Origin: Dicaeum eximium
Lineage: Eukaryota > Chordata > Aves > Passeriformes > Dicaeidae
DNA: 64,000 nt
Direction of reading: 5' to 3'
NCBI GenBank assembly: GCA_013396995.1
Contig: VWZP01004535.1
Coordinates: 1,613,465 to 1,677,464 of the forward strand
The position numbers and the translations under genes are program-made. This document shows positions 37,831 to 50,921 of this stretch, one piece after another (position 1 is the first letter of the stretch; each line of letters opens with the position of its first letter). The notes beneath the pieces were generated by a model. That model was not told the DNA's origin and ran no database searches. It saw nothing but the letters and a program-made list of their open reading frames with translations.

Positions 37831-40800
37831 TCACAGCCCCTGGCCCTGCCCCAGAGCGCTGGGCTGGGGGATCCATGTGCAGCATAGTGCACACTCTGTT
37901 CTGCAGCTCGCTGTGCTACTGGCTGCTACATTTACAGAGAAGAAACACCCTGCGTGCCAGAATTACATAAATTCCGCTGGTTTCCTATAGACTAAACCTC
38001 ACATTCAGGAGGTGTGATTACCTCATGCTCACCTCTGCACCTGGGGAGCACTGGAGGCCAGCAGAGAGGCAGAGCCAGCAGAGAGCTGCTGCTCCTGCCT
38101 GGCTCAGTGTGTGCAGGGCAGAGTTCAGGGCGAGGGCACCGTGCTGCTTCCAGGTCTGCTTTGGCTTTGTGCAGGTCGGGCTGCCCAGCAGTGCCCAGAG
38201 CCAGCTCTGCCTGCCCAAAGGGGACAGCCCCTGCTGTGTCCCCAGGACAAGCCAGCCTCATGTTCCAGCAGTGTGACTTTGCCATGTGCTGCCGTGGGGT
38301 GTTGGTTTTCTGAGCTTTTACAGAAATGGGGTAACTGAGAGGTCCTTTAAAAGATTTCATTCCATTATCTGTCTTGATGAAAGGTGAGACGTAAGAGATG
38401 TAAAACTTAATGCTATTCCCTCAGAAGCCAACCTATTTCTTGGTTATAATACTTTATAAATGTTTTTCAGCCTATTAGCTTTTGTCACAAAATGCTGCTA
38501 ATCACACTAATCACAGAAAAAAAGCTGTGTGAGCTTTCTGTTAAGTTTTGAGAATTCTTTACAAATCCATTTCTCACAGTGGGGGTGCCCAAGCTCTGTC
38601 ACTTGCCCATGCAGAGTCCTGGTCACAGAAGGGACAAAACAGGAGCTTTTCTGCAGGTGCTGAGACAATAACAACCAGCTCAGGCCAGCTTTGTTAGTGA
38701 CAAGAGGAGCCTCTTTGGCCCAAGCAGGGTTTTCACAGTCATTTTCTGTTTGTGTTAAAATGGGTTGATTTTAAACCAGAATCATCAAGAAAAACAAGAA
38801 TGCATTTACCTTTCATTAAGTAAAACTTTCTCACTGTACTAAGCAATGAAAGGCAAAGCCATGACTATTCTCCCTGTGGGACAGAAGGCTGACCTGAGAT
38901 AAAGACCACGCTGCATTCTTACCTGATCCATTTTTGCATTTTGAGCTGAGTGGTGTCAGAGGCAGCAGGAAACCAGGTCAGGCTGTGAGACTTGATGGAT
39001 TCAGAGGAAGTGCTGCAGGGTCTTCTCTAAAAGCAGCAAAACACCCTGGGTGTCTCCCCAGAGCCCTAAATGCAGGTGGATTTCTGGTGTCTGCAGAGCC
39101 TTGCAGCTTTCCCAGCCATTCCAGAGGTGACTGGAGGATGCACAGTCCCTTCACTCTCGTGACACCTGCTCTCTGATGCTCTGGGAGTTTGGGAGCTGGT
39201 TTTCCAAGGAAAAGTTGGTTTGTTTCTCTCTGTCTACAGACAGATCCAGCTGAAGCTGCTCACCCAAAGGAATTTAACACTCCCCACATTCTGTGATACA
39301 CAGAAGCTGCCCTGACAAGGGACATGCCATGAATATTTTGGCTTTGACAAGTTCTCACATCTTGCTGAACATCCCAGAATCCACACAGGACTGAGGCATC
39401 ACCATGACTCGACCACAGGCTGTGTCACAAACCAAACTCCATCCAGGTTTCTGTAATTCCTGGGAATTCTGTGTTCCCAAATTACTGGGTTTACTTTCAC
39501 CCACCTGCCTTCTTGGCTGGTGCTCCTCAAGAGTTTTGGGGCACTCTCCTTCTCTCTGTTCTTTTCCACTGTTCCTCAAGTCTTGCCTACCCTGGCAAGC
39601 CAGAATATTTATACATAATTGACTTAATTAGCCCAATCAAAGGAGCGATGGCGCAAGGAACTGAATATTCAAGCTTTCTTCTGGAGGAATGGAGCTGTAC
39701 ATGTTCACTTGGGTTACAGCTTTCCTTTCATCCCCTGCCAAGCACTTGACTTGGTTTGTATCACGACTTGATAAAGAAATGACATCATTAATACAATAAT
39801 AACAAATCATTTCTATGTAAATCAGGGGACCTTCTACCTGGATCATTTTAATGATTGCCCTCCAGCTCACTTTTTCTTTCAAACAACATCTTTGCATCCA
39901 GCAATAACTATTTGTTCATTTAATTTGGATTATCTTGGACTTGATGAAGGAAGCAAATAGGGCAGAACCCTTCAGAAGCTCCAGAATCCAAAGAAACCAG
40001 GGGTTATATTGCCTTTTTTCGGGTTCTTGCAGTTTTGATTCAAGTTTTAATTTGGGTTGTTTTCCCTTGGGTTTTTGAGATTTGGAATCCAAAGTATTCC
40101 TTTATCATTGCTACCATTCTGCAATACCCAGATTATTTTAAGCTTTCTATAGGAAAGCAATGTTTCTCACAGTTCAGGTTGTCTGTTCACTAAAAGATGA
40201 GGTTTGTGGTGTGATCTGCAGTCAGGTGAAATTTGTCTTGATGGAGAGCATTCACTGAGGGGAGTTTCCTGCCAGCTGGGACTGGAACTGAGTCTTCCGA
40301 CCTCTTTTCCTGCCTCTGCCTCTAAGTCACTGTCTGGATCTTGTATTTTAATTAACTTTTTAGCATTTGCCTGCAAAACAGGAATGATTATTTTATCCTC
40401 ACAAAGGAGTGTTAAGAAACTTAATTAAACTCTGCCTTTAAAGTACATCCCTTCCTACACTACAAAAGATCAGTGAGCTAACATATATCACATGCATTAC
40501 ATATAAATAGCTTTATTCCAAGAGCATTAAGGGAATGTGTACTTTGGAAAAGGCCTTTGTGTGCATCCCCACTCGTGGCAGGATTTTATGTCAACTCACT
40601 TCTTTGAGTCAGAAAGTTAAACGTAGTAATTAATTTCTTTTTGTGCCTGAAAGACAAAGCTCCACAATTAGAAATGTGCAGGTGATAATTAACTTTGTTC
40701 AGTGACAATCTGAGCTACCTGGTCCTGGCTGATATTTTAGGGATGGGCAGTGAGGAGCTGAAATTGTTTTTAAAAAGATGATTTAGTCCTGTAGGAATGC

Positions 40801-43139
40801 AGTCATCTGAGAAGTACCTATGATAGATGGGGAAAAAATGCTTCATTCTTCCATAACGAGGTCTCTGCAATGGTTCCCTATGATCCACATAACACATGTC
40901 AAAAACTGAGTTGACGTGGCCCAAGCCTTGGCAGGTTTCAGTGCCAAAGCCATCCAGTGCTCTGCAGAGCTGGCAAGGTGCTGGGGCTGAGGCAGCCCAC
41001 ACTTAGGTGATAATTTATGGCTACCTGTAACCTCCTCGAAATAGAAACCATTCATATTCTCTCCAGGGAAGGGAGAAGTGACCAGACAACGTGAGTTCAG
41101 CCAAACCAAGACTTCATATAACTTTACAGAAGACAAACGCTCTCTGGTACTGACATTAACAATGCTGTGGGCTCTTAGAAAGGGTTCGCCTGTAGGTTTT
41201 ATTTATTTTAGTATTGTTTGCTTGTGTAATTTCAGAAACTGGCAGTTTATAAGAGCTGAAGTCGAGTTTTAACTCTTGGACTTTGATTCTGTTTATTTAA
41301 AGCATAAAAAGGCCTCAAGAGCAGCCCAAGGCAGTGTAGGGCCACGCACTGGGGCTGGTGCTCTCCCAAGGGGTGACTTGCTGATAATTCCAAGTGTGTG
41401 TGATCCTGCCATGTCAGCCCCTGATGCTATCTGTCCCAGAGCTGCACAATTCCTGCAGACACTCTCCTGGCCCCACCCTGTGGTTTGGCACAGCTCTGCC
41501 CTGCCCTGAGAGCTCCTGCTCCTCTCTGGGAGCTCTGTGGGTGTTGGCAGGGCAGGCAGGGCTGGGGGTGCTGCTCCCACTCCTCAGCTCAGGGCACGGC
41601 CAGCCAGGGCTGGGGACCTTGGGGACAGCTTCTGCTTTGGGAAAAAATCAATGAGCAGGAGCAGGGGTTGATCTAAGCCCTTGTGCTGCTGGGACTGTGC
41701 CACCTTCCAGGTGTGAGGCCTTCCAGGAACAGTCTGAGCTTTCTGGGAGATGGGATGAGCTCAGGCTGTTGGAAAGGAAGAAAGGAGAGTTCTTCCTCCA
41801 TTCCCAGCTCCTCAGCCTCCTCATTCCATTTATGATTCCCACAGCTGGTGGTGTAAAGGACTGGGATGTTATCCCTACCCATAGTCACACGCTGGGGTGA
41901 GAAGATCCAGGTAGACAATCTCAGTTTAGATCTGCCTTTTCCTCCATCCTGATTTATTCATGTGTTGAGATCAAGGATTGCACATCAAATTCTCTGAATT
42001 CTGTGGGCGTTGATGTTAATTTTGGTCTGAGCTATTCTCTGCTCTGCTGAGTTTATGTGCTGTTTATCTTTGCACATCTGATATTTATACATTGTTATTT
42101 ATGAAGGTTCTTCCTCATCCTCCTGAAGAGGGTGAAATACTGGAAGGGGACAAGGACTGTTTATTCCTTATATAAAGTAATGCAATACAGATTTTAGATA
42201 TCCCTAAAACTCAGATAATTAATTCCATTGTGTTTAACCAGTGAGGAAAACTTTATTGTTTTAATGTTCTTTGTGGTTTATTAACTTCTCTTTTGTGGAC
42301 CAGCAGGTTCAAGTCTTTTCTCCCTCTTTTATTTTCTCTTTTTTTTTTTAAGTTTTCTTTTTTTGTAACTGTTAAGCAATTCCACCTGGAGATGTGAAAA
42401 CTTCACAGGCTGTAAAGCTTATATCCTGCAAATCTCCCTATCCAATATTAAAACATCTAAAGGAGGGGAGGCACCATTGAAATATTTTGAGCTATGTTTA
42501 GAAATGAACACAGGGATTGGATTTACTCAACAAAATAGCCTTTGTGGTTTGAGGAACAGCCCAGTGAATGAATCTGGTTGCAGTGCAAGTATGGAAAACA
42601 TCTTTTACCAGGTAGTGGGATGAAAGAACTTCTTTAAAATTGGGTAGAGTTAAAGCCAAGTGGAAAAGATCTTAAAAGCAGAAGGGACAGTGGTCAGAAC
42701 TGCCACTGCCTTGTGTAAATCCTGGAAGTCCTTCTCTCCCACTGATGACCTTTGAAAAGATGCTTTTCCTTGCAGAGGGGAAACATCTGTTTCTCATGTA
42801 AGTTAATACTTCACCTAAGATACACAGTAGAAATATCTTATCAAAAATAGGATGGAGGCAAAGACTGCAGGGATTGCTTTATCCATGTGGAATCAAGGGG
42901 GTGCTTTCATTTCAAGGAGAAGAACGTAGATTTTAGGTCCAAAACTATTTTATAATAAGCATGGGATGGTTTGTATGTGTATTTGTGCCTGTATATGTAA
43001 TTATTAATGCTTCTCATAGGTTATGGTTTTGGAAACACTGACCTTTGTGTTGTTACTGTTATCCTCAGATTTATTGCATATGCTTGGGATGGTCTCTGAG
43101 TTATACTGAGTTTCACACTTGTTTCTTGCTAACTTGCAG
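37831..43139. other. unique non-coding DNA
   Basis: GC-richer segments at 38040-38280 and 41330-41640 give overlapping chance frames on both strands. No repeat family or gene was recognised. A T-rich tract lies at 42340-42364. Confidence 0.55.
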
Positions 43140-43349
43140 GAAAATATTCCAGTTCCACCCCAAACCCTCCTGCACTCCACCTGCAGCACACACCAGTGCA
43201 CGCAGAGCTGCTGGCCTTGGAGACAAAGAGGGAATGCAAAAGCAGATGACACTGAAGGGATCTAGAGTAAATCCATACAGCAGGCTTAGAGATGTGCTTG
43301 CTCAGCAAGGAAAACCAAAGTCTGGTGTCACAGGACTGAAAAAGAGCAT
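43140..43349 (+). other. candidate exon, 210 bp, open in one frame
   Basis: A strong acceptor (acttgtttcttgctaacttgcag, ending 43139) and a strong donor (GCAT|gtgagt at 43350) delimit a segment that is open for its full 210 bases in the frame starting with one carried-over base (phase 2 in, phase 2 out). The peptide runs KIFQFHPKPSCTPPAA through SRLRDVLAQQGKPKSG to TGLKKS and is basic and mildly low-complexity. No family is recognised. It joins in phase to 26601-26752, giving AG|G (Arg) at the junction. It may be coding, a non-coding RNA exon, or chance. Confidence 0.28.
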
Positions 43350-43886
43350 GTGAGTGCACAGTTGTGTTACTGAAGTCTCACCGTGTCTCTGCTGAGGTGC
43401 AGGCTGCAGTGTGTGCAGTTTTGTGGATCTTTATGCCTTAAAGGAAAACCTTAGAACTTGTTTTCTTTTGTGTTGCCATAACACTTTGTAGCTTAGCAAT
43501 AAAATTCGGGTAAATTTAGTGTTATCACAAGAAATTTGTGCTCCAGAGATTTACTGTTCCACTCCCACAGTGCCTTTAAACCCCATGTCAGGAGTAGGAC
43601 AGCAATTCCTGGCCTGTGTTAGGACCAATTTACCTCATTTCCTCTGCTTCAGCAAAGTGAGATTGAAGAGGTTAGAAAAATAACAAACATAAAACGAGGA
43701 GGAAGGCGATTGCCAGTCTGTGTGAGTGACTCTGCCCCAGTCACCCTGCAGGACAAGCCCAAAGGTGCTGAGGGGAAATCATTCTGCTCTTGGACTCCTA
43801 AGCAGGGCCCTGCTGCAATCCAGCTTGTCCCTGTTGTCACATCTCATCTGAGTGTCTTTAACATGAAATAAAATATTGCTGGGACC

Positions 43887-43902
43887 AAAAAAAAAAAAAA
43901 AA
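43887..43902. repeat. A16 homopolymer
   Basis: Sixteen A residues after 'gctgggacc'. It is not preceded by an identifiable retrosequence, so it is treated as simple repeat. Confidence 0.85.
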
Positions 43903-44159
43903 CAGTGGAAAACACACTCATCTGCATCCCTCGCTTGTGCCAAAGAATTTTTCATTCCCACCTCAGCTCTAATTTGAAATGTGTTAAATAAAAATCTCCA
44001 GGAGAGTATCCAGAATAGATAGGCATGTTTGGGTCAGCCTACAACTTGGCAATGCCATGGGCCTCATCTCTAATTACTAAAGAAATAGTGAGTTAGTGAG
44101 TTAAAATACTCAGTGACTGTGATCTAAATCATTTCCACTCTGGATACTGGCCTGAAATA

Positions 44160-44580
44160 AAAAGGGCTTTTCATTAGCGTGGCACAGATTTAGTGTCGTG
44201 GGACACAGTTTGTGCTTTGCAGGAAGTGCGGTCAATGGGCCATTAAGTCCTGAAACAGGAGGCAAGGCATCCTCTAATGCTGCTGACAATAAATATTGGG
44301 GAATGGCTTAATATGGATTCATGGCAGCCACGCCAGAGTCACTCAAGTAAACTCAGATTTGTGATCCCCTGAATGCGCACGCACGGCCTCAGCAGTTTGC
44401 AGGTCCCGAGGGAAATCTTTCCTTTCAGCCCTGGAAGATGAGAAACCCGCTGGGAACTCTAACCCAGGGTAGAGATTGAATGGCAATTACTTGTGTCGGG
44501 GGATTTGCTTTTCCCCCGTGGAAAATAAAAATGTTCACATTAGAAAACAGTCGCTGAATTTTGGCGGTTTCCCGTTTAAA
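44160..44580. promoter_or_regulatory. candidate conserved non-coding element
   Basis: A 400-base repeat-free block with more CpG than its surroundings (cattagcgtgg, gtgtcgtggg, gtgcggtcaatgggccattaag, gaatgcgcacgcacggcc, cagtcgctgaattttggcgg). It also has AT motifs (gacaataaatattgg, ggcttaatatgg, ggcaattacttg). Its mixture of CpG and AT motifs resembles the 25-kb block on a smaller scale. No frame or splice evidence. Confidence 0.28.
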
Positions 44581-47500
44581 AACAAGTAAACAAACAAAGG
44601 TTCAGAGGAAGATTTGCACCTTCTGGGCGTGCAGAGAAGGCTCTAAAGCTGGGGAGAGCAGCACAGGGATCCCTGGAAGCAGGGAGGGATGGGAAGAGTT
44701 TCTGGGCTGTTGTTTGAAGCGGTTCTGAGCCCACATGTGAGCATCCTGTGCTCATGTGTGAGCTCAGGGCTGCAGGAGCTCTGCCCCTCACCTGCCTGTG
44801 TGCAGTGCCCGTGCTGGGAGGGGAAGCCACCCCACCTGGGAGAGAACTGCTCATTTCATTAGCTGTGTGTTCGCAGGATATTAATTCTTCCTCTTTATCC
44901 TCCACATGGGCACGGCTGTCCTTGCAGCAAGCTGGGAAAACTCCAGCCTGGAGATGAATTTCTCGTGTGTTTGCATGGTTTTCACCAGTTTTTCACCTGA
45001 ATGCTTCACTAAGATGAGTGGCTTTCTCCAGTGTTTCCAATCAAGAGAAATGGGTTTTTACCATCATTTAGAGGTAGCTCAGGATTGTTTCATAGAATAA
45101 ATATATATAAAAATAAACCAAAGGAGTCAAGGTGCCTAGTCTGAAACAGCTAGAATCTGAATTTTTGAAATTTGTGTCATCAAACACTTAAATGCAGGGT
45201 TTAACTTCATATTCCTTTCCAGAACAATTGGGGTTTAAATGACTGTGAACAATTCAGCCAGAAACAGATCACAACCCGAATGTTGAAAGTAATCAAAGAA
45301 TAATTAGTAAGAAATTATATTTTACAAGCCAAGCAATGCTAGTAGCAGGCTCTGGGGATGACTACAAGTGAATGCTACAATTTCTCTGACTTGGAGGAGC
45401 TAAAAGCACTGTTTGATGGGCAGTTCATCCAGCCTGCACCTTGTAGAAGTCACAGGTGGTGTCCAAGGCTGGATCCCTCAGCACATGGTCAGAGTGGCAG
45501 AGCCACGTGTGGGCACGTGGGTGAATATATGGGCATAAAAAGAAAAAAGAGAGCTACAGCTCAATCGCTTCAGGATTATTTCTGCTGGTTATTTAACTCT
45601 CAAAGAATGCAAAAGTGCCACTCTTAAATGACATTAAAGTCTGGTTTTCTTCAGTCCTGCCTTGGCCTGGCAGCTGTTCCTGCCTCAGGCAGGGCCCAGG
45701 GCATGGATGTGCTCACCAGGCACATCTGGGAGAGGTGGCCAGACCCACTGCTGGGTACTGAAACTGAGGGGTCACTTAAAACCCTCTTCAGAGGCTGAAA
45801 TTCTCAGACAAACTTAAGTCACACGGGCAAAGAGAGTCCTGGATGCAGGGTGGGCTTAGCTGTGATCCAGTGGGCTCACAGAACCCTTGGGAATAGCCCA
45901 GGCAGGAGCTTGGGTCCAGCTGGGACTGGGCATCCCTCCAGCCTGAGAGTTCCTCCAGCATTCCAGAAGCTTCTGTGCCTCGAGCAGATGAAGGCAGTAA
46001 ATAGCTTTTATCTGGGCCTGGCTCTGAAATGCCATGGCCTGGGGGGTTGGCCACCTGATTTGGGGATGTTTGCTGCTCCAGCTCCTGCCTCAGGCATTTG
46101 GGGCTCAGAGCTGCTCCCTCTCCAGGGCAGCACAGAGGCCAAGGTTTACCAGAGGCTGGGAGAGCAAAAGGTACCTTAGAGATCCAGTTCTGCAGTGTTG
46201 AAGGAATTATTTTATGAGGCTGGAGAAATACCAAGGCTGCCTCAGCACAGCTCTGGCAGGAGCTGGTATTTCCAGCCAAGAAGTGGAGCTGAAGGCAGAG
46301 GGGGAGAGTGCCTGCCATGCCAGCCAGTACCAGTGAGGGGAACGAGGACACAACAAAGTCCCACCTGCCTCCAAACCATTGAAATGTGCCCAGATAAGTG
46401 ACAAAAAGCAGCTGTTGGAATTGTGCACCTCTTTGGGGCTGTCCTTGCTGTCACAGCTGCACCCGGCCTGCAGCAGTGGTGGCTCCCAGTACCTTGGCCC
46501 CTGCCTTCAGAGTATGTCAAGGTGGTTTTTTATGGATGGGAGCTCCTCAGATTGTGCCACACTGTTGAAAACATTTGGAAATGGAGCTGTAATGCATGAG
46601 CTGTGCAGCTGTTCTAACAAAGTCTCCTGGACTTTGCCCATTTTGAAAAGTTTTTATTCAGGAAAACGGCGATGCTAATGGGAATTAAAAATCTGAAGGC
46701 AGGAGAATTTGTCTAAGTAAGGGCTAAACTGGAGGGAAGAGCCAAAATTTGCAAGGAAACATTTTGCTTGGCTCCAGCAGCATGTAATGGCATCATGTGG
46801 GGATGTGGCACCTGGAATCCTGTCCTAGAAAAAAATACAGGACACTGGCTCTCCCAGCCAGGCCTGCAGAATTCCTGGGATACTGGAGGGCACAACCCAG
46901 CTCATGGATGTGGGGCAGCTGCTGCCCAATCCCAGGTGGAAGTTCACCTCCAGAACGTTCCCATACTCAGGAGCTGATCCAAGGATTTTGGTTTGGTACT
47001 GTCTGAAAAGATGAGGTGAATGTTTTTAAGGCAGCTGTGGAACTGGAAAACAAGACAAGGACAAAAATTGCTCTTCAAAGATTAGGATTGTTGGCTGTTT
47101 GCAGCTTCTCATGAGCACCAGGCCCACTTTTACCTGCCTGGCAGGAGGGTGAGCAGTGCCTGGTGCCCTTGTTCCCAAAGCTGGAGCCTGGAGAAAGGCT
47201 GAAAGCCTCTTCTGCATGTCCACCCTGCCAGGGGAGCCATCCCTGGCACATGTCCTGGGAAAAGATGAACTTGGGGAACATCCTTGGCAGAGCTGGTCAA
47301 GGAAAAAACTTACAGTGGCTGTGAGAGCTGCCTGCTGATCTTTTGGTTTTGGAATAACAAATTCACCTTCAAAATTTAAAAACTGAGAGTGTGTTTCAAC
47401 CCAGGGTGTTCCAGTGCTTGTATGGAAAACAATTTTCTGCTCACTGTATTGATATGTTTGGAGCTCTGTGCAAAGAGTTAAGTTATTGTATATTTTAGTT

Positions 47501-48431
47501 TTTTAATTGACTCCATATCTGCTGGCAGCAGAATAGACATTGATCTGGTTTTTTCCTTCACTTTATTTAGGAAAATACTGCACAGAGTGTTTACTCTGCC
47601 TCCATACAGCATTGCTTTGTAGGGTGAAAGTGAGGGCGAGACCACAGTGAAGAATTCCCTCATTGTCAATTTTAAAGGCTTCATAATAAATGGTAGGCTT
47701 TTTTGGATGGGAATCAGAAATGTTTTCATGACAGTGTTTTGCTTAACTTTTTGTATTCAGATGGGATTTTCTAAACTCTTTTGAATTTGCTGGTTTGATC
47801 ATTTAAACATCTCCTTCTGGCCACCAACTACTTGATCAAATTACTGCAGTGACACTGTACCTGATAGCTCTTCAATAGGGATTTGAAAAGCTCACACTTG
47901 TGAGTGTAAATTAAAATTTACTTGTAACTGGCATCACTTCCCTGGAGACAGCATCCAGGACGAGGAACTGGACCTGAAATTCTGCATGGAAAGAGGCAGA
48001 ACTGTCTCCCCACTGAGTTTGCACTGAGAAAGGACTGGAGGAAGGAAGTGAAAGGAATGGATGCCCAGCATTGATCCAGTCCATATATTCCAGCTGAACT
48101 AGCTACTGAATTTGATTTGCATGGGGCCAGGCCAAAAACATTAATTAGTGGCACTTGGCTCCCCATGATTTTCCATTTCAGCACAATTTGTGTAGCTGTG
48201 AAGCTGCGTCCTTGCAGGGCCCTTAGCAAGACCTCTGTGGTTCCTGAGCAGGACTGATGCTTTGTGCTGCATGTGGACTGGGGCACATTATTATATTGAA
48301 GTTTTCCATATTCCCCTGGGCTTGAGGCAGTGTTGCTTTACTGATCCCTTCACAGTGGTGCAGTTCTTCCAAGGGTTACTCTTGCTTTCCTCTGAAAACT
48401 CTCAAGGCCCTTTGTTTGTTTTTCCTCTGGC

Positions 48432-48458
48432 TTTTTTTTTTTTTCTTTTTTTTTTTTT
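48432..48458. repeat. T13-C-T13 homopolymer tract
   Basis: Two 13-base T runs separated by one C, between 'tcctctggc' and 'ctggagtg'. Read on the minus strand it is an A-rich tail, but no retrocopy was recognised beside it. Confidence 0.9.
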
Positions 48459-48817
48459 CTGGAGTGCTTTGTTGTTGGAGGTCTCCATGCCTGTTGCAGC
48501 CTCCCCTGTGAGTGCTGTATTCAGACAATTTGTGCAGTTTTGCTCTGGAAACGTTCCTTGGCTCCTCACAGCCCCACTGCTCAGGGCTTGCCCGCTGGAG
48601 AACGTCCTGAGCAGTGAAAAGCTTGGAATGAAGGAACCCTCTGGAAGGCATCTGCATTTTCCCTGACTGTAACAGCACAAAGCAAAGTGTGATCCTTGTG
48701 ATGGATGAGCAGCTGAGGTATTGATGCCTTTTTCCATGCAGTCAGTCCTGAGTTCATGCATCTCCTGGAATGACCACTGCTTGGAATGCCTGTTTCTTTC
48801 ACTTCTTTTTTAAACAG

Positions 48818-49048
48818 CCAAACGTCCTTTGAAAAAGAAACCTTGTTACCCTTAATGCAATGCAAGCCACCCACGGAGCCTCTCCACAATCCCAGGATTG
48901 CTGGGGTCCCTGTGTTTATTTTCCCCAGGATCACTAACAGTCCCTGCGCTATTTTGCTTGTGCTGCTGAAAGATGTCCTGGAGATCTGTTTTATCATCTC
49001 AGCACCACAAACTGCTTTCATTCTTTCAGGCCTCTTGCAGAACAGCAC
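48818..49048 (+). other. candidate exon, 231 bp, open in one frame
   Basis: A very good acceptor (tctttcacttcttttttaaacag, ending 48817) and a gtgagt donor at 49049 bound a 231-base segment. It is open throughout in the phase-2-in, phase-2-out frame (QTSFEKETLLPLMQCKPP ... AFILSGLLQNS). The middle is hydrophobic (CAILLVLLKDVLEICFII), which could be a membrane segment if translated. It is compatible in phase with 43140-43349 upstream. No family was recognised. Alternative internal ag sites exist near 49028 and 49040. Confidence 0.22.
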
Positions 49049-50140
49049 GTGAGTGGCAGGACGTGTCCTGCATAGGGGAATTTTTATGAGGCAGAACTTC
49101 AATTGAGAGGTTTAATTTACTCCCAGTGGTACTGAGTGAGTAACTGTGGTGTGGTGGACTGAGCTCATCACCCATTTATTGCATTTAACCATTGGAATAC
49201 ACCTTGGTGAAGACCATTTTGCTGCTTCTCCATTTTCCTGGTGGTATAAAAATTCTGCTTTGCTGTTGCATTTTCAGTTTGAACAGTGTGGGCTGGTGCA
49301 GGAAAATATCTTTGGTAGTAATAAACAAGTTCCACTTCAAGGATCTGCCTTGATGGGTGTGTTTGTGTCAACCTGCTGATCATCATCTCCAAATTCCCAT
49401 GGTTTTGGGGCAGAAGAATCCCATGGGGTTATCCAGTTACTTCAAAACAGGAATTAGAGCTTTAATACTGTAAATGCTTACTGTTCTATTCTCTCTCTCC
49501 CCTTTCCTGATGGCTGTAGGCTTGGAGTGTCTTTCCCTTCCCAAAAAGCTTTGGGGAAGAGGGTGGTCAGCAGTGATGCAAGTCCCCAACGTTTGTGTTG
49601 TTCAGCTGGGATTCTTTGCTTTATATCTTTTCCTCACCCCATGAGATCTGTTTTTCTCCTCCCAGTGTATGAGAGTGTTTTCCCTTCCCTGGCATAGAAA
49701 TAATATACTCAAACATGTTTCAGCACAGGAAATCCTATATGCAGCGTGGGGAGGAAAGGCCTTAATCAGTACAAATTCCATTGTGTTTATATCAATCCTG
49801 ACCCTCGGTGTCATTGGGACAAAGCTTTTTAGTCTGAGCCCCAGGCACTGGTTGGTGCTGCTGGCTCACAGCTACGTCACTGCCAGCCCTCAAGGCCCAT
49901 ATTTGCCAGATTTCTGCTCCTGGAGTTATTTTTTATGGAGATTGCCTGGCCTTTCCATGGGAGGGGCTGAGATAAGGGGCAAGTACGCAGGGAGCTCCTC
50001 TTAATTGCAAGCTTTTCCCTTCTTTGGAGGATAGGTTAATCCCCCAGCATTTCCTGAGTATGAAGGGCTTTCATAAGAGAAAAGAGGATAATTCAAGAGA
50101 ATTTGTGATCTATTTCACAATCCTTATCCCTATTTTCTAG

Positions 50141-50246
50141 GCCAAGCTGGCTGCATCAGGGCCATGGTCTAGAGAGAAGGAGCCCAGCGAGACCCTGGTC
50201 CTCTCTGAGCTCTCAAAGGTCCTGTGTGAGAGCAGAGGTCCGTGGT
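50141..50246 (+). other. weak candidate exon, 106 bp
   Basis: Acceptor 'ttatccctattttctag' ends at 50140, and a gtgagt donor begins at 50247. Two of three frames are open (one reads AKLAASGPWSREKEPSETL), so openness is uninformative. It could be an alternative exon, a non-coding RNA exon or nothing. Confidence 0.12.
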
Positions 50247-50860
50247 GTGAGTGTTCAAATCAGCAGGGAACTTTCCAAGCAGCCTGGCCCATTAGTGGAA
50301 GCTTTAAACAGAGGATTGACTCTCCATAAAAAGAGCCCTGCACAAACATTCCAGCAGCACCCTTCCTTCAGCTTTCAATGTGTTTTTTATCAGGCCTTGA
50401 ATTAAACCACTGTCCAATTATTTGAAGGCATGATTTTCAGGAGTCATCCAAAACAGAATTAATGACAAAGCAATGCATTCCCTGGGAGGGGAAGCAGGGA
50501 GTCTCCCTGCTCTGGCTTAAAGAGGCAGCTCAGTGGAGCTGTCCCATGGGTATCCCAGCCTGGGAGGGGGCCTGGATCCTGTGTCTGACCCTCTGGCTCT
50601 CTGCAAGGTGGCAAAGGTGACCAAGGGACGTGACTGAGGCACAGGATGAGTGCTGGCTCCACCCTGGCTCCAGCCTGGTGCTGGGAGTGGGGCTGGAGCA
50701 GCTCCCTGAGGTGTCTGTGGGCAGCCAGCAGAGACCTCTGCCTTATTTTCCCTTCCCTTCTCCCTCCAGCTCTTTCCTCAGAGCAGCAGCTCCCCGGGGC
50801 TCCTTCCTGGCTGCAGCACAGCAGGGTCAGCCTGGCACAGAGCTGCTCTTCTGTGCTCCC

Positions 50861-50921
50861 TCCTCCCCTGGCTGCTGCCCCTCCATCCCTGTCCTCCCCT
50901 GGCTGCTGCCCATCCCTGGCC
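50861..50921. repeat. 31-bp tandem duplication in GC-rich DNA
   Basis: tcctcccctggctgctgccc occurs at 50861 and again at 50892, each followed by a catccctg word. This is a two-copy local duplication with minor divergence. Confidence 0.8.

Larger units (their letters stand above)
43350..48817. other. unique non-coding DNA between candidate exons
   Basis: Contains an A16 run (43887-43902), the motif-rich block 44160-44580 and a T13-C-T13 tract (48432-48458). A minus frame of 187 codons (45788-46351) has no recognisable motif. No transposon tail was seen. Confidence 0.5.

Noticed and set aside
45788..46351. 187-codon minus-strand open frame
   Set aside because: Pro/Ser/Leu-rich, unrecognised, and the opposite strand is also open over much of it (45850-46179), which points to base composition.
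48421..48678. Minus-strand poly(A)-like tail as sign of a processed pseudogene
   Set aside because: No recognisable coding sequence adjoins the A-rich side and the run is interrupted; treated as simple repeat.
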